Source: Andrena cerasifolii (Eukaryota; Arthropoda; Insecta; Hymenoptera; Andrenidae). From it: a DNA stretch of 64,000 nucleotides. The position numbers and the translations under genes are program-made. The notes beneath the pieces were generated by a model. It saw nothing but the letters and a program-made list of their open reading frames with translations. It did not search any database and had not been told where the DNA came from. Each line of letters opens with the position of its first letter. The first letter of the stretch is position 1. Shown here in pieces: positions 12,053 to 23,632 of this stretch. The stretch is from NCBI RefSeq assembly GCF_050908995.1, contig NC_135123.1, forward strand, positions 10,416,001-10,480,000. Reading direction: 5' to 3'.

Positions 12053-12127
12053 TTCCGACGAAATTCCCCGAATTGCGAGAAATAAAATCCCGTCGTGCTT
12101 GTTACGACCCGCTTCAAGCGCCGCGGA
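12053..12127 (+). repeat. Dispersed repeat C, copy 1
   Basis: ATAAAATCCCGTCGTGCTT is flanked by CCCGAATTGCGA and by GCGCCGCGGAA, and recurs at 13671-13732. This copy has an extra 15-16 bases between GTGCTT and GCGCCGCGG. The two copies are in the same orientation, about 1.6 kb apart. Confidence 0.65.
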
Positions 12128-12640
12128 AAACTCGTGCGAATATTATCATAAGAATGAAATAAAATATACGTTACGTGGCAAACGCGGCGGCAGTAGAAAT
12201 GCATGGTTGATCGTGAGCATTTTACCTAATAAAAACCATTATTCAAAATACTCGCTCGTGGCATCCATCATTCAATAAAAAAAAAAAGAAAAGAGCAAAT
12301 CTGGGATCGAGGTTATTCACTTTGATTTTTCCATCAAATGTTGAGAGAAACTCGATTTCTTCTCAAAGAAACCCACCGATGTCTGATTCCGAGCACGCTC
12401 TAAATATGCAAACTAAACAGTCGCGCGAGAAATATCGAGATATCGCCAGAGAATTCATCGTCGCTGCGATCTGCTTCAAAATTTATTTAAAGCTCAACAA
12501 GATTCAGTTGAAATTTTCCCTGTAATGGAAAATGAAGTCTAAGCAGGCGTATTGCAAATATATATATAAAATTTGAATAAATATATATATATATATATGT
12601 GGAAAATTTGAATATAAATATATATATATATTTTTTTTTA
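12128..12640. other. AT-rich non-coding DNA with TA dinucleotide runs
   Basis: (TA)n runs occur near 12559-12598 and 12614-12632. A stray copy of the terminal sequence of the following hairpin element (TGGAAAATTTGAAT) is at 12600-12613. No gene recognised. Confidence 0.55.
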
Positions 12641-12868
12641 TTCAAATTTTCCATACAGTTAGTGCACGCCATGTAGAATTATGTACCAGACGCAGAGCGC
12701 GCAATACTATTTTTTTCCCACTAATAAATATATTTGTAATATATACATATATAGAATATGAAAGAAGGAAACTTCTAGCAGAATTTGTGGGAAAAAATTG
12801 AGTACTGCGCGCTCTGCGTCTAGCACACAATTCTACATGGCGTGCACTAACTGTATGGAAAATTTGAA
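12641..12868. mobile_element. Hairpin MITE-like element, 228 bp
   Basis: The left arm 12641-12721 and right arm 12787-12868 are reverse complements over about 80 bp with a few mismatches. They share CATACAGTTAGTGCACGCCA and GACGCAGAGCGCGCA in complement. The loop is about 65 bp. A diverged relative of the end (CATACAGTTAGTTCATGC) lies near 39438, suggesting more than one copy locally. No open frame of note. Confidence 0.78.
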
Positions 12869-13670
12869 TGAAATCGGCGACCTAAACCTCGCGCACCCCT
12901 CGGGGCAGTTGATGCCGTAGGCTTAAGGCACTTGACAAAGTGAACAGCGTAGAATGAAAGGAGGAAAGAAAAAAAGAAGAGGACAAAGAGGCGGAGAAAT
13001 CGGTGTCCATGATCGAACCTGGAAGCAAATTCCGGCTGGAAATTCGGGGAGTCGCAATAAATAAAAACGGCCGGGACTGGCCGGGGACATGGATTGAATG
13101 GGAGAGTACGGCCAGTGGAAACCGCGTACCTCATGATTTTTCAACCCCGCCCGACCGTCGTTTACCAAACAATTCCCAATTGCCCTGTCAAAAAGTTCCG
13201 GCCAAAAATGGCCGCTGGATTTATAGGCCGCGGATTTATCATCCGCGCCGCGGAAGCGCGGAAAACAAAGCGGGAAAAAAAAAGAGAAAATGAGAGCACG
13301 GAAGTAAAATGGTACGCGCGGGACAGCGGGGGGGGGGGGGGGAGGAGGAGAAAGTGCTTTGCACGCGTCGGAAATCAGATCCTGAATCGGGGATCGCGTG
13401 AACAGCCGAAGCCGGACTTCGCCGGAACACGGGGAGGTGGAAGCGCGCCCTAATAGCGAGACGCGTGGCGAGGCACGAGGTAACGGTGGATACTAGGAAA
13501 AGGAAATGAAATGCGATGAATAAGGAAACGGCCGGCAGCGAGGATGGAAGTCTGAAGCGGTGAAAGAACGTAAAAGTGGGATTTATTGTGATGGAAGGTG
13601 AAAATGATGCCTCCAGTGTTTAGCTTACTGTGATAGTAATGCACTGGATACTATTAAACCCGAGAGACCC
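12869..13670. other. GC/CpG-rich non-coding block with a G15 run
   Basis: Between about 13000 and 13460 the sequence is much richer in C, G and CpG than its flanks. It carries a run of 15 G at 13328-13342 followed by GGAGGAGG. Several open frames overlap on both strands, typical of GC-rich DNA lacking stop codons. Nothing protein-like was recognised. It could be regulatory DNA, but there is no direct evidence. Confidence 0.45.
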
Positions 13671-13732
13671 GAATGCCGACGATATTTCCCGAATTGCGAA
13701 AAATAAAATCCCGTCGTGCTTCGGGCGCCGCG
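13671..13732 (+). repeat. Dispersed repeat C, copy 2
   Basis: Same order of blocks as 12053-12127 (GCCGACGA, CCCGAATTGCGA, ATAAAATCCCGTCGTGCTT, GCGCCGCGGAA) but lacking about 15 bases between the last two blocks. Confidence 0.65.
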
Positions 13733-13931
13733 GAAGAATAATAAACAAATATAAAGAATAATGTGAATAATATAAGTAATATGATATTATGTGTTACTGT
13801 AATGCACTCCAGTGTTCTGCGTAAAATTTCCAGTGAAAGCTGGTAGTAGGTACATGCATAGGGGCACGGGAAATTTTGGGATTCGTGTTTTTGTGGTACT
13901 TCTTCTTTCATGTGCACCTAAAATAGGCAAG

Positions 13932-14363
13932 TAGGGGAGACCGGGGCTAGATGTTACAGGGGAAGGTTGTTACAAAGCAGTTTAAATTTTTTTCGCTTGG
14001 ACTATCACTTCGATGATGAAGTGGCTGATGTGTTTCAACCATACACAGCTGTGTATGTTGTTTGTTTGTAGTCGGTTCACGCATTTCAGTTTATTAGAGT
14101 TTTTTTTGTGTTTTCGGTACTAATAGTAACTTTTCTCTTTCTACTTCAATCTTTTCTACCGAACAGACAGATTAATGTATGTAAATTAATATTACCACGT
14201 TTGGGTCAGTGTTCCTGTAGCTACAGATTCGGACCAAGAACGTAAGAATACACCAAACTGGTATGAACTTATAGCTTTTTATAAACAATGGTGTCAACCG
14301 GGGCAAGTTGTTACACAAGACAAAGGGCATGTTGTTACATACGATAAGGGACATGTTGTTACA
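13932..14363 (+). mobile_element. TA-element left end with iterated GGGGCAAGTTGTTACA-like phrase
   Basis: The end TAGGGGAGACCGGGGCTAGA begins at 13932, closely matching the right terminus of the 27426-30086 element read on the minus strand. It is followed by AGGTTGTTACA. Near 14301-14363 the phrase is repeated three times with a spacing of about 24 bp: GGGCAAGTTGTTACA at 14301, GGGCATGTTGTTACA at 14325 and GGGACATGTTGTTACA at 14348. No matching right TIR was found, so the right boundary given is only the last phrase copy and the element may be truncated. Confidence 0.65.
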
Positions 14364-16364
14364 TTGTATTTAGTAATTAATTTATTAATTTAACCCTTTC
14401 AACTGTTAAAAGAAAAAACGAAAAGTAAAAATCTAAACCTGAAAAGATTTTATTAAAAAGTTTTAAAAAGGAAACTGATGACATAAAAATAAAAAAAACA
14501 TACAGAAAGAAAAGGCAGATTTGAATTTTATTAAATTTGAATATGTAAATATGATTATGCATTAGTTCCAACGATGCATCATGTCAGTTTTATTAAGAAA
14601 AAAGCAAATTCCCCTGCTTTTGGCTAGCTTTTGAAATCCGGTGTTCAATATTACATGTGTTTACCCTACTTATATTACTGACAATCAGTTAGAAAAGGAA
14701 CTGCACGTTTGCGCCGCGGATGAGTCACGTTCCTGTTGTCTATGGTTCATTTTATGGCGAGACAGGACAAGACCCGCGATCGTTTCATTTCCGAGAGTAT
14801 TTTAAACTCTCGTCGGTCATTAATACACATCCGTTCGTCGCGGCGTGGGCGAGGGGAAGGGACGACGAGGGCAGAGGGGTGGTGGGAGCGCCGGGAGGGG
14901 TGGTGGATTGCAGTGTATAGCGACGAGTACGCTTCTGCGAATGAATTATCGCGGGAACGCGTCGCGGAATCGTTTCGACCCCTCCGCCCCTTGTACATGT
15001 ACCTGCCTACCTCGATATATTTGTATTTATGAATACATAAGCGAACGGGAGCGACGAAAATCGTTGTAGTACTTATTCTGTCCGCGTGGAAAACACCCCG
15101 GATGAATTATCATGCTCCTGTTGTCATTTTAGCGCGCGATATCCTGCGCACCCAGCGCTGTCCTCCTTCCTTTGCAGCTTCATCCCTAATTACGCGACGA
15201 TCCTCGATACGTACGGAGTGAGAAGACATTTCTGCAACCTTTCTCGAGTAGGTACTTGTATACTTTTGGTCGTCGTCAAAATATTGCATCCCCACCGAAT
15301 TTCTCAATTTTATTGAAGGCTGATGAATTGATATGTTTCTTTTTAATTAGTCTCGAATAAACAAAGAAAATGCTTGAGTTTCAAAATATTCTCCAGTGCA
15401 ACTGCTTCACATGGAGAGAGCACATTGGCCCGTGCATACGTTCTAACTAAGCAAAACTTTCTGAAATTTCGTTTCCTGCGCTTCGTCTTGATAAAACTTC
15501 TTTATGTAACTACTATTTCAAAGAAAAGTTGACGTGTCAAATCTTGTATGTAAATAGCTAGAAAACAAAGATTTAAAGTAAGTGACACAATTATTTGAAA
15601 TTTTACTACTGATTGTAACTACATACATACATGCTACAGACTTAAACCTGATTATCAAATATATCCAAAGTGTGAAATACTTCCAAAGTCATCTGTACCG
15701 ATTAAAAATTAAACGAATAGCTTTATGCAGTAAGTGAACTGTGCTGAAACCGATGAGGAGAAGTGCAACAGCGATACGTTTCCTTTAGCACAGAGGTAAG
15801 CAATTCCCCTATAAGGGGACAATATTACGTAACGAAGGGTTAACGGGATTAGAACACCAGAGCGAAATGCGTCGCGAATTGTCCCAGTCGAACATTACTT
15901 GATAAAATGGCACGCGGAAATTTAGCCCCTGTTAGGAGTAAGATGAACAAAATTAACGCCAACTGCTTCGGGCGATTGGGAAAGTTTGACTTCGAATCGC
16001 GTCGCAATTCAGAGGAACTAATTACGTGCTACAGTTTCTGCTTTCGTCTGGCTGTCCTAACGCAAATTAGTGTATATGGTTAATCGTTCCTTTCGCGTGA
16101 CACAATTACGCTTATTGGTTTGCCTCGGTTCCAACGAAAACGCTTTGTCACAGGCTAGGTACACGTACCGCAGGAAATTGTGTGCGAAGTAGTTCCCCGA
16201 TACGACGCTTCTATGAATTCCAAGATACCCCGACCATTTCTGTGAATCAGTAGAATTCGAGTTTTGAAGATCGATTCACCCAAAAGGATGAGTGACGTTC
16301 GTGGTGGCACCTTGCAACGTTATTACAACATTACCTTATGTTAGACTTTAATTATATCTCCATA
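14364..16364. other. Non-coding DNA, no gene recognised
   Basis: A CpG-rich patch at about 14830-15000 lies in otherwise AT-rich sequence. Overlapping open frames there encode Arg/Gly-rich sequence on both strands, which points to composition. Nothing else was recognised. Confidence 0.5.
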
Positions 16365-16745
16365 CAGAGACGCTCCTGGCGGGGGTGTAGAAGATGCTCC
16401 CCACACCTGGGCAGCCAAACCTAAATAGGGGTGGCTGCAGGCCGTTTATTATATGTAACACTTTGACTAAGAATAATAATCCAAACTTTTCTGATAATTA
16501 TTAATGATATTATTTCTTTTCGTGTTTTTTTTTTAAATTATCCAACGCTGATTTTCGAGATAAAAATTCGTAAGTAGGTACAACCCATTTTCACGAAAAT
16601 AGACAAAATTCGAAAAATTCAAGGCCTTGTATGTTTTAAACAAATTCCGAATCGACAAAATGATGACTTAAATCCCCCCTAATTTCACGAGGACTGAAAC
16701 ATAATTGAATTAATAACAACGGCACCTAACCCAGGAACAGCCCTG
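16365..16745. mobile_element. hAT-like non-autonomous element or relic (family E)
   Basis: The left end CAGAGACGCTCCTGG and the reverse complement of the right end (CAGGGCTGTTCCTGG) form an imperfect CAG-initiated TIR. The internal block GTGGCTGCAGGCCGTTTATT at 16431-16450 and the following CTTTGACTAAGAATAATAAT match 57588-57645. The right end matches 57776-57793. The flanking 8-mers (TCTCCATA and TTTTAAGT) are not a duplication, so the boundaries are uncertain. It contains a minus-strand copy of dispersed repeat A. Confidence 0.5.
16662..16695 (-). repeat. Dispersed repeat A, copy 2
   Basis: On the minus strand it reads AGTCCTCGTGAAATTAG followed by GGGGGGATTTAAGTCATC. The block GAAATTAGGGGGGATTTAAG is the same in the copy at 34631-34670, apart from one base just upstream (GTGAAATTAG versus GCGAAATTAG). 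Confidence 0.65.
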
Positions 16746-19700
16746 TTTTAAGTTATGTTTCTCTTCAAAACCCTTTTGTTTGTTCTTTTAACCATCCAAT
16801 GGAATAATATTTTCAAATAGCAGTTGATTTAACCGTTCAATCAAATAGTATTGTCAAACAATATTTGTTTACGGAAATATTTAAGATTTAATATTTTGTC
16901 TCAAACTATTTCAAATTTTCCCCACACTTAACTATGAGTCTGAACTGAAATATAAGTGACACATGTCAAACATAACATCATCATTACTATATCGCCTTCA
17001 CTCCGGAGAAAAACAGTGTGACTCGCATTGTGTCTGAGAAACTAGACAAATCTCGTGACATATCCCAGTGGCGCAATTAATATTTCCAGTAGCACAGAAT
17101 CCAAGCCCCAGAATTCGAGACTGGGGCAATGTAGAAGCGACTCGCACTGAGCGCACTCAATGAAACCCGAAATTTAGCGGGGCGCTCAAGCCCCGACCCC
17201 TTGTTCGCCCTCGGAGCGGCCAATAACCGAGTTCGACAAGAAAATCAAGTCGCAAGGTAGCCGTGCTCCGCTGAGTGACGGAAACGGCCGTGAAAACGGC
17301 GGGGAATTAGAGAGTCCGGTGAAAGAAAATGGGGTGCGCGAGACGGCGAGAGCTTCGGAGTAGGTTCAAAGAGATACAAGGTGGGGGAGGAGAGGAGGAA
17401 GGCGCGCAAGAACAGGGAATCGGACATCCCCCGAGTGGCTCCGAACGGACAATCTCGAGGGTGTGGATAATTTATGCGCGCAATTAGGCGGCAGAAGGGG
17501 GCCTGTAAATTAATTGGGAAGATGGTAGTAAAAGTTAATTTGGTAGGTAGCCAGGGTACCGGTAGTCGTTTGGCTCAGGTGGCGCGAGGAGTGCCTCTCG
17601 AGGCCTGAATTTCTTTGGCAGGCAAGAACCATAATCGGGCGGCGCGGAGCAACGGCAACGTGGAAGCAACGGGCGGAAGAAAAAACACGGCCGACGGTTT
17701 TCGAAAGAACACGCGAGAGCTTAATCAGAATGCGTCGTTACCGATGTAAGTGCCTCCCTTTCCACCGTGGCTACGTGGCGCGGGGCTTGTGCGAACTATG
17801 TCATTATGTGCCTTCGAACGAGCTAACGAACCGGGCGAAACAATGGAATTTACGTTTTTCGCAATTCCGCCGGAGCTTCGCGAAAAGGCTCGCACCCTTT
17901 CGCGCCGCGCGCAGCGCTACGTGGATGGGTAAACAGTTCGCTCGACTTCGTGGAAATTTTCATGCTTTCGGTTTGATGTTTGCTACGTGCACGCGTAGCG
18001 CCACGGCTTTTACTGTCGTCGGGCCGGGTGGGATTTTTCGTACGTATTAAGGTGTTTGCTACCACGTGTCTTGTGTACATACGTAACATCGGCAATTTTG
18101 CATTTAATACCGATGGAACGATGGAGGCCCTTTTTCGATTTCGTAATGTTGTAATCAGATAGTGTGGGGGACTTTCTTCGAAAACCGTTTGTCGCACCAG
18201 AAAAAATAATAGAACATAAAAGATACTCCTTGTCCGGATCTACAACTTTTGTTTGACGTATTTTTTTATTTAATCAATAATTTGGAGGATATAATATAAA
18301 ATCGACATCGCGAGCTGTTAAATAATGATTTAAATGTTTAAGGGCCCATGGGCACCCTTTCCCGTTATCCGATCGAGCTCAAACATTACAGGGATTTTTT
18401 TTAATTATTTGGAACTATTCTGGAGGGTGCCGCGAAGAAAATTCAAAGTAGAAAATAAGAGCCACCCCAGTCAACATGGACCCCGCATTCACTGTGCAAT
18501 TTCCTGCCAAGAGATTCGTCACACGAGGGTCAAATCAAGAGCACGAGAAAGTATAATAAAACAGTATATTTACTGGCAAAATCAGCCAGACCACGAAGCA
18601 TTGAAGTTTCAGAAAGGGTGAATTTAACGACAAAGTATTTTTAATATCAAACTCATTCATCTAATTCCTTACGTTCTGACGACAATAATAATTAATAAAC
18701 CTACGATGAGAATGTGACGTTGTTTCTTGCAGCACATTTTTATAATAGTTAAAAATAGTATAATCCATGCACGCACTGTAGGGAGAGCGAAACGAGGTGT
18801 AAAGAGCGAAAATTGTTAAAGCCACAATTGAGTGACGTATAATGAAAGGGGATCCCCTACGTGTTAGCCCGTTGCATTCGCTGGTACGTTTTATTCTAAT
18901 TAAACTCGCGGACGAGAACAAAGGAGGCGAAAGGGGAAGAAAAAGAAGGCGGGGCAGGAATTTTCAAGCACCCCGTGTCCGCGTGAAAAAGCATAAAATT
19001 TATTCTTCGTTTACCTGCCCGAACCCGACGAACATCGTCGTGCTTTCACAATTTCCCCAAGCCTTGGTTGGCTGGTTAGCTCCTAACTAGAACGAAATCA
19101 AAGGGCAATAGAGGGGTGGCGGGGGGGGGGGGAGAGTCAAAGCCTCTTATTTCTGGATTATTCTTCAGTCGGGGGGTGGTGAATTCTCGGGCATAAAATT
19201 CGATTCATTATCCGCGGCTGGTAAGACGACGAGCATAATGACGAGGAGGATAATAATAAGCCGGAAGGCGACATTATGGGCGGAAGAAGCGGAAGGCAAA
19301 CCAGGGCGAAACGGCCAGTGGCGAAAGCTATTATACGCATCGACAAAGGCAGTTTGCAGTGATGCGCCCCGTTGACTTAATTACTTTCGTTCCCCGAGCA
19401 AGAATTACTTTCTGTCTCGGTTCTTTATAACTCGATCTGACGGCTATAAGTAGAAATTAATGCAACGGAAGGGGATGGAAGCGTTCGATCTCGCCTTAAG
19501 ATCCCGCGGAGACCTCCAGTATACGAAGATGGCGGGAAACGAATGCAGCGCGGACAAATTAAATTATTAAATGGACGTCGAAGCTTGAGTAAGTAAGTAC
19601 CTGCTACATGTTTAAATAAGTATCGTCTGCCGTCCTTCTCCACTCTCCGAAAGCTCAATTGCCAGATCCCGTGAGTGATATTTAATTGAGTGCCATTTAG

Positions 19701-19837
19701 ATACTGGAATCGTTAACGTCACCATAACTGAACATTACTTCTCCAATTCGCGATCTTCAACCTTTAACTGCTTTGCGGCTCGAATAATAAAACGTCACTG
19801 AACCTGGCGATTTAAAATATCTCTGTCCATTATTTGA
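16746..19837. other. Non-coding DNA with a CpG-rich block, no gene recognised
   Basis: About 17150-18010 is GC- and CpG-rich with overlapping open frames on both strands and no family motif. A run of 12 G lies at 19121-19132. The remainder is AT-rich. The CpG-rich block could be regulatory, but nothing demonstrates it. Confidence 0.5.
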
Positions 19838-20721
19838 TAGGGAGAAGGTGTAGATATGAACCGGGGTTGTAATATGGACCCGGTGCGAATAAGCAAAACA
19901 ATTGGCAGGTTTACTTTATCTAAAAAGTAAAGTGTTTTTGTTTTGCTAGTGCAAAAAGTATTTCATGGTAAGATTAATTAATTTTTTTCTCACACGAATT
20001 GGCGAATGTAATATGTTAGTTATAGCGACATATTTAGTCATAAGGTTCAGGTTCAAAGTGCTAAATTTAGTTTTTGGAAATATCTTTCCCACCCCGAGAT
20101 TTTTACGTTATTCTAGAAAAAGGCGGGTGGTGGCAATGTGGACCGCGGTGGTCCATATTACAACCTCTCTTATTTCATCAAGTAATTCTTTCACTTTTTG
20201 TTTCTAACTGTTGCACTATGCCACTCCTTATGCGGAGGGATGTGACAGTGATGTTTTCATTTCCGATTTTTATTAAAACTTTTAAGAAACTTTCATTAAA
20301 TGTCAAATTTACATTAAACCTCATTAAAAAAAAACATATTTTTTCGCAAGAAAAGTTCATAGAGTTATTTATTTTCTGTGCTTCCTCATTTTCAAACCTT
20401 TTGGAATTTTTATTCTATTCTCAAATTTTTTATTTTTTTGGGCCCTAATAATTTTGAAATTTTAAATGTAGTTACCACAAACATGAAAAAAATGTTTTAA
20501 TGTTAGAATGCAAAACCTGTAAAAAATCAACTATTTTTTACGTGTTTTTTGCCATTTCAACTCTGGTCCATATTACCACTCGAATTTGTGAAACCATGTT
20601 TCTGACGAAATTTTGTACAACTGGCAGAGCTGCAAAGTAATAGAATTTTCCACGCTAAAAAGCTATTGTTCATAAATTTTTTACGTTATTAATATGTGTT
20701 ATTTACACTTTCTCCTCTATC
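19838..20721. mobile_element. TA-type TIR element, about 885 bp, GGTTGTAATATGGACC phrase
   Basis: The ends pair as GATAGGGAGAAGGTGTAGATA on the left and the reverse complement of TATTTACACTTTCTCCTCTATC on the right. The phrase TTGTAATATGGACC occurs just inside the left end (about 19866-19880), and its complement GGTCCATATTAC occurs at about 20150 and 20564. Internal open frames on the plus strand (19965-20207, 20074-20448) are AT-driven with no transposase motif seen. The architecture parallels the GGGGCAAGTTGTTACA elements in this window: TA ends plus an iterated phrase. Confidence 0.62.
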
Positions 20722-21708
20722 TATTATAATTGCATTATACCCAAACTTATCATATAACTTGCTATTTACTCTCTGTTTCCCTTTCATTTATCAATTGTAA
20801 TTGCCACAACCCCCCTCTAAAAACTTACCTAAAATATCTCACAAAACATTAGGTTCGGAGCTTTTTATTCTGAAAAAAATACATCTCCTTAAAACTTAAA
20901 TTTTCGATAATATCTACCAAACATTTCTACAGAGAATTACCATCCTAATCCTAAACATGGATGGGCAAAGTACCCACCCCGTCGTTAAAATTTACAAGCG
21001 AGCAAAATTGTCCGCCGATTCAGACTCGCTGTACAGGGAATCGTTGGGAAAGACGAAACCGGCAGGATATAATAAATCCCCATTGGAACCCGCGTTTCCG
21101 TCTCCGCGGGTAATTTTCGGTCACGTCCGCCACTTCTTTACGATCGCAGGATATCGAATCTCCGCGAGATTTCCGGCGCGACGTTATTTCAACGATTTCG
21201 CGGTTTTCCAGACCGGATTTCAATGGCGTGGCTGGCCGAGACCGTAAATTTTTCACACCACCCCCCACCCTCCACTGCCGCGACCCTCCACCCGGCGCGC
21301 CATCGTCCACCCACGGTCCACCCCCAGCTTCCCACCGGCCAGAATTTCGCGCTGAACTTTCTCCATTCGTTTTCGGTTCACGGCAACGCGGAAGGAAGTG
21401 GTGCGTTTCAGTACCTTCGAAAGCACGTCACTTCCGCACGAAGAAACCGACGAGATTCCGCGTGCACTGTCCCAGAGTCCCCTAGGGTGGCCCAAGGCGT
21501 CGCAGGGAACAGGGAAATCGATGCGCGCGAGAATGTGCCCGGACTATTCGCGATCCCGGGGAATTTACTCGATCCGAGATGGGGCGGGCACTGATACCGG
21601 AGGAATAAACTGGCAACTGTGATGTATTGACGAGCGATGAACATTGCGTCGCATGACATAACCTGCTACCAGCGGTTCAAAAAATTTCAGTTCCTTAAGG
21701 TAGGTTTT
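20722..21708. other. Non-coding DNA with CpG-rich block, no gene recognised
   Basis: About 20950-21600 is GC/CpG-rich with open frames on both strands that show no known domain. The preceding part is AT-rich. Confidence 0.45.
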
Positions 21709-21913
21709 CCTATATGCGATTGAACACAACGTCAAGAATTTCAAAGTCGATTTTCACGAAAACGAAGCGTGATATCAAAAAATTTTACTTCTTTTTGTTT
21801 ACTTATTTACGCGTTATAAGTCGAAAAGAATCAGCGGCTTTTTTTCATAGCATGCTTCATTTTCGAGAAAATCGACTTTGAAATTCTCGACGTTGCGTCC
21901 AGTCGCGTATAGG
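21709..21913. mobile_element. Inverted-repeat (MITE-like) element, 205 bp
   Basis: The arms 21709-21768 and 21854-21913 are about 60 bp each and imperfectly complementary. They share TTTCAAAGTCGATTTTC and its complement GAAAATCGACTTTGAAA, plus the end CCTATA and TATAGG. The loop is about 85 bp. No target-site duplication was found. Confidence 0.65.
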
Positions 21914-22079
21914 TCCTACACTTTATAGTTGGATGCAAGAACGGCCTCAGGACACTCAGGCCCTTTTTGCATAAAACGCGTAATTGGATTCCTTATCCTT
22001 TTCTACGTACGTCCTCTAAATTTCATTGCCGTGTCTTTAAAATTGACAGAGATATAGTAGATTTTGTGAATCGATGTTG

Positions 22080-22209
22080 ACCGAAGCTAGAAATTCGAAA
22101 AATTCTGAAACTTTGTGAATATGTAGGGGATTTCCTCCTGATTATAACGGAATTTTTATTCGCTGCCCAAATTCACTCTAAGCGAGTGTAATTGACCCCT
22201 GAAAATTCA
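22080..22209 (+). repeat. Dispersed repeat B, copy 2
   Basis: Matches 10081-10222 from the TGAAAC block through GTGAATATGTAG, TTTCCTCCTGATTA, GCTGCCCAAATTCACTC and ACCCCTGAAAATTC. It is the most diverged of the three copies at its left edge. It sits between two inverted-repeat elements. Confidence 0.75.
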
Positions 22210-22213
22210 GTTA

Positions 22214-22358
22214 TATTCCGATTTTGTCTTATAACTCGTGAAATGTAAAATGTTTTATTTTTGCCAAATGGTAGATCTAATTAAAAAAGTAACTTTTGTC
22301 TAGAAACTTTTTTTCTATCTCTTACAGTTCGCGAGTTATAACACAAAATCGGAAAATA
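22214..22358. mobile_element. Inverted-repeat (MITE-like) element, about 145 bp
   Basis: TATTCCGATTTTGTCTTATA with ACTCGTGAA on the left pairs with TTCGCGAGTTATAACACAAA with ATCGGAAAATA on the right. The arms are about 35 bp. The inner region is AT-rich. Confidence 0.6.
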
Positions 22359-23058
22359 GCCGAATATTCAAGGATTAACCACCGAAAGCTTGTAAAAAAC
22401 ATTTCGTTTTGTGGTTAGCTTTCTGTTTTTATTATTAAATTCAACGATTGTTTGCTAGCAGTTAATTTGTTGAATTTCAATTATGGCTGGTGTTGTCGGT
22501 GCCAAAAGTTAAGTACCTAAGCCAATCTTAAGCAACTGCACGGTACTGCTTATAAGTCTATAGACGAACTCGTGGAATTTATATGCTTCTGCGTCCACGT
22601 TTTGATACCAGCCACGTTGAAACTCGTCTGACTTTGAGCGCAGTCACGGCCGTAAACTTTGCCGGAGTCGCGGTAAAGTTTGCAGCGAAGTTTACTTTGT
22701 CCCCGGTTGCGCATTTGGCACTTTCCGTGTTGTCCAAACGTAGCCTCAAAATGCCGCTAAACGAACTCCACTTCAACTATTCGAAACAGCAGCCTGGCTT
22801 GTGAGTCGTTCCTGAATAATTGGATAAATCTTAGCAAACAACTCGATCCTTCTGTTAGCTTCATTTTCAAATTTTCTTCAATCCATTTGCCAACATAGGG
22901 GAGAAACTATCCGCTGGTATTACAAAAACAAATATACGTACCTGTATTAAAAACATTTTACAAGTCGCACAAGAAATCTAAAAATGATTCACACAGAAAA
23001 CGAATAATGAAATTTATGAGAACGTTGGTGACGTGTAAAAATGATTGCTTGTGAATGA
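22359..23058. other. Non-coding DNA, nothing recognised
   Basis: Non-repetitive sequence upstream of the LINE relic. Short open frames at 22579-22804 show no motif. Confidence 0.45.
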
Positions 23059-23632
23059 CAGCATTTTGGAGACGGGGAAGCCTTGAGGCTGTTTTATGTT
23101 GCCCTTGTTAGGCCCCACGTTGAATATGCCTCAGTCATATGGAATCCGCGACACACGAAATATGTCGAATTAATCGAGCGGGTACAGCATAAATTTCTTC
23201 GGTTTGTTGCTCGTGTCGTTGGTAACCCAATGGATAGGACCGTCCACGACTATGGCCCCGCTCTGCAATCCGTAAATATCTCCACCCTTGCCGACCGCAG
23301 ACAGATTGCTGATATGGTATTTTTGTACAAAATTGGAGCTAGTTGAGTTAATTACTTTCAATGCTCCCGAGAGGCACTTGCGGAAAAAACCTCTTTTCGT
23401 CCATAAGCTGCCGTTGTATTCTTTCTACACAATTGACCCTATTAATAGGGCTATGCGGTACGCTAATCAGCAATTCAATGAGGGGGACCCCTTCCCAGGC
23501 TCGCTCTGCTCTTTTCGCGCTAGGTTATTTAGTCAATTAGCACCTTCAAGTATGGTTAATTAATTTACTCTTATGTTTTAGACGGTATAGGCTCTGTATT
23601 ATGTATATAATAAAAATAATAATAATAACAAT
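23059..23632 (+). pseudogene. 5'-truncated, frame-shifted LINE 3' end (jockey/R1-like reverse transcriptase C-terminus)
   Basis: An open frame from 23059 (just after a stop codon) to 23346 encodes the region C-terminal to the reverse transcriptase domain of a non-LTR retrotransposon. Diagnostic segments are ALRLFYVALVRPHVEYASVI, then IERVQHKFLRF and LADRRQIADMVFLYKIG. Related sequence then continues in the next frame (to 23563) with the ELITFNAPERHLRK and NRAMRYANQQFN segments, so there is a frame change near 23335-23346. A short non-coding tail ends in an A/T-rich AATAAT repeat (about 23607-23632), as expected for a LINE 3' end. The endonuclease and catalytic RT domains are missing, so this is a dead-on-arrival copy. 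It is immediately followed by a TTAA-flanked DNA element. I infer the jockey/R1 group from motif resemblance only. Confidence 0.88.

Noticed and set aside
14840..15000. Possible transfer RNA or structured RNA in a GC-rich patch
   Set aside because: No cloverleaf with matching A and B box sequences could be assembled there, nor anywhere else in the window.
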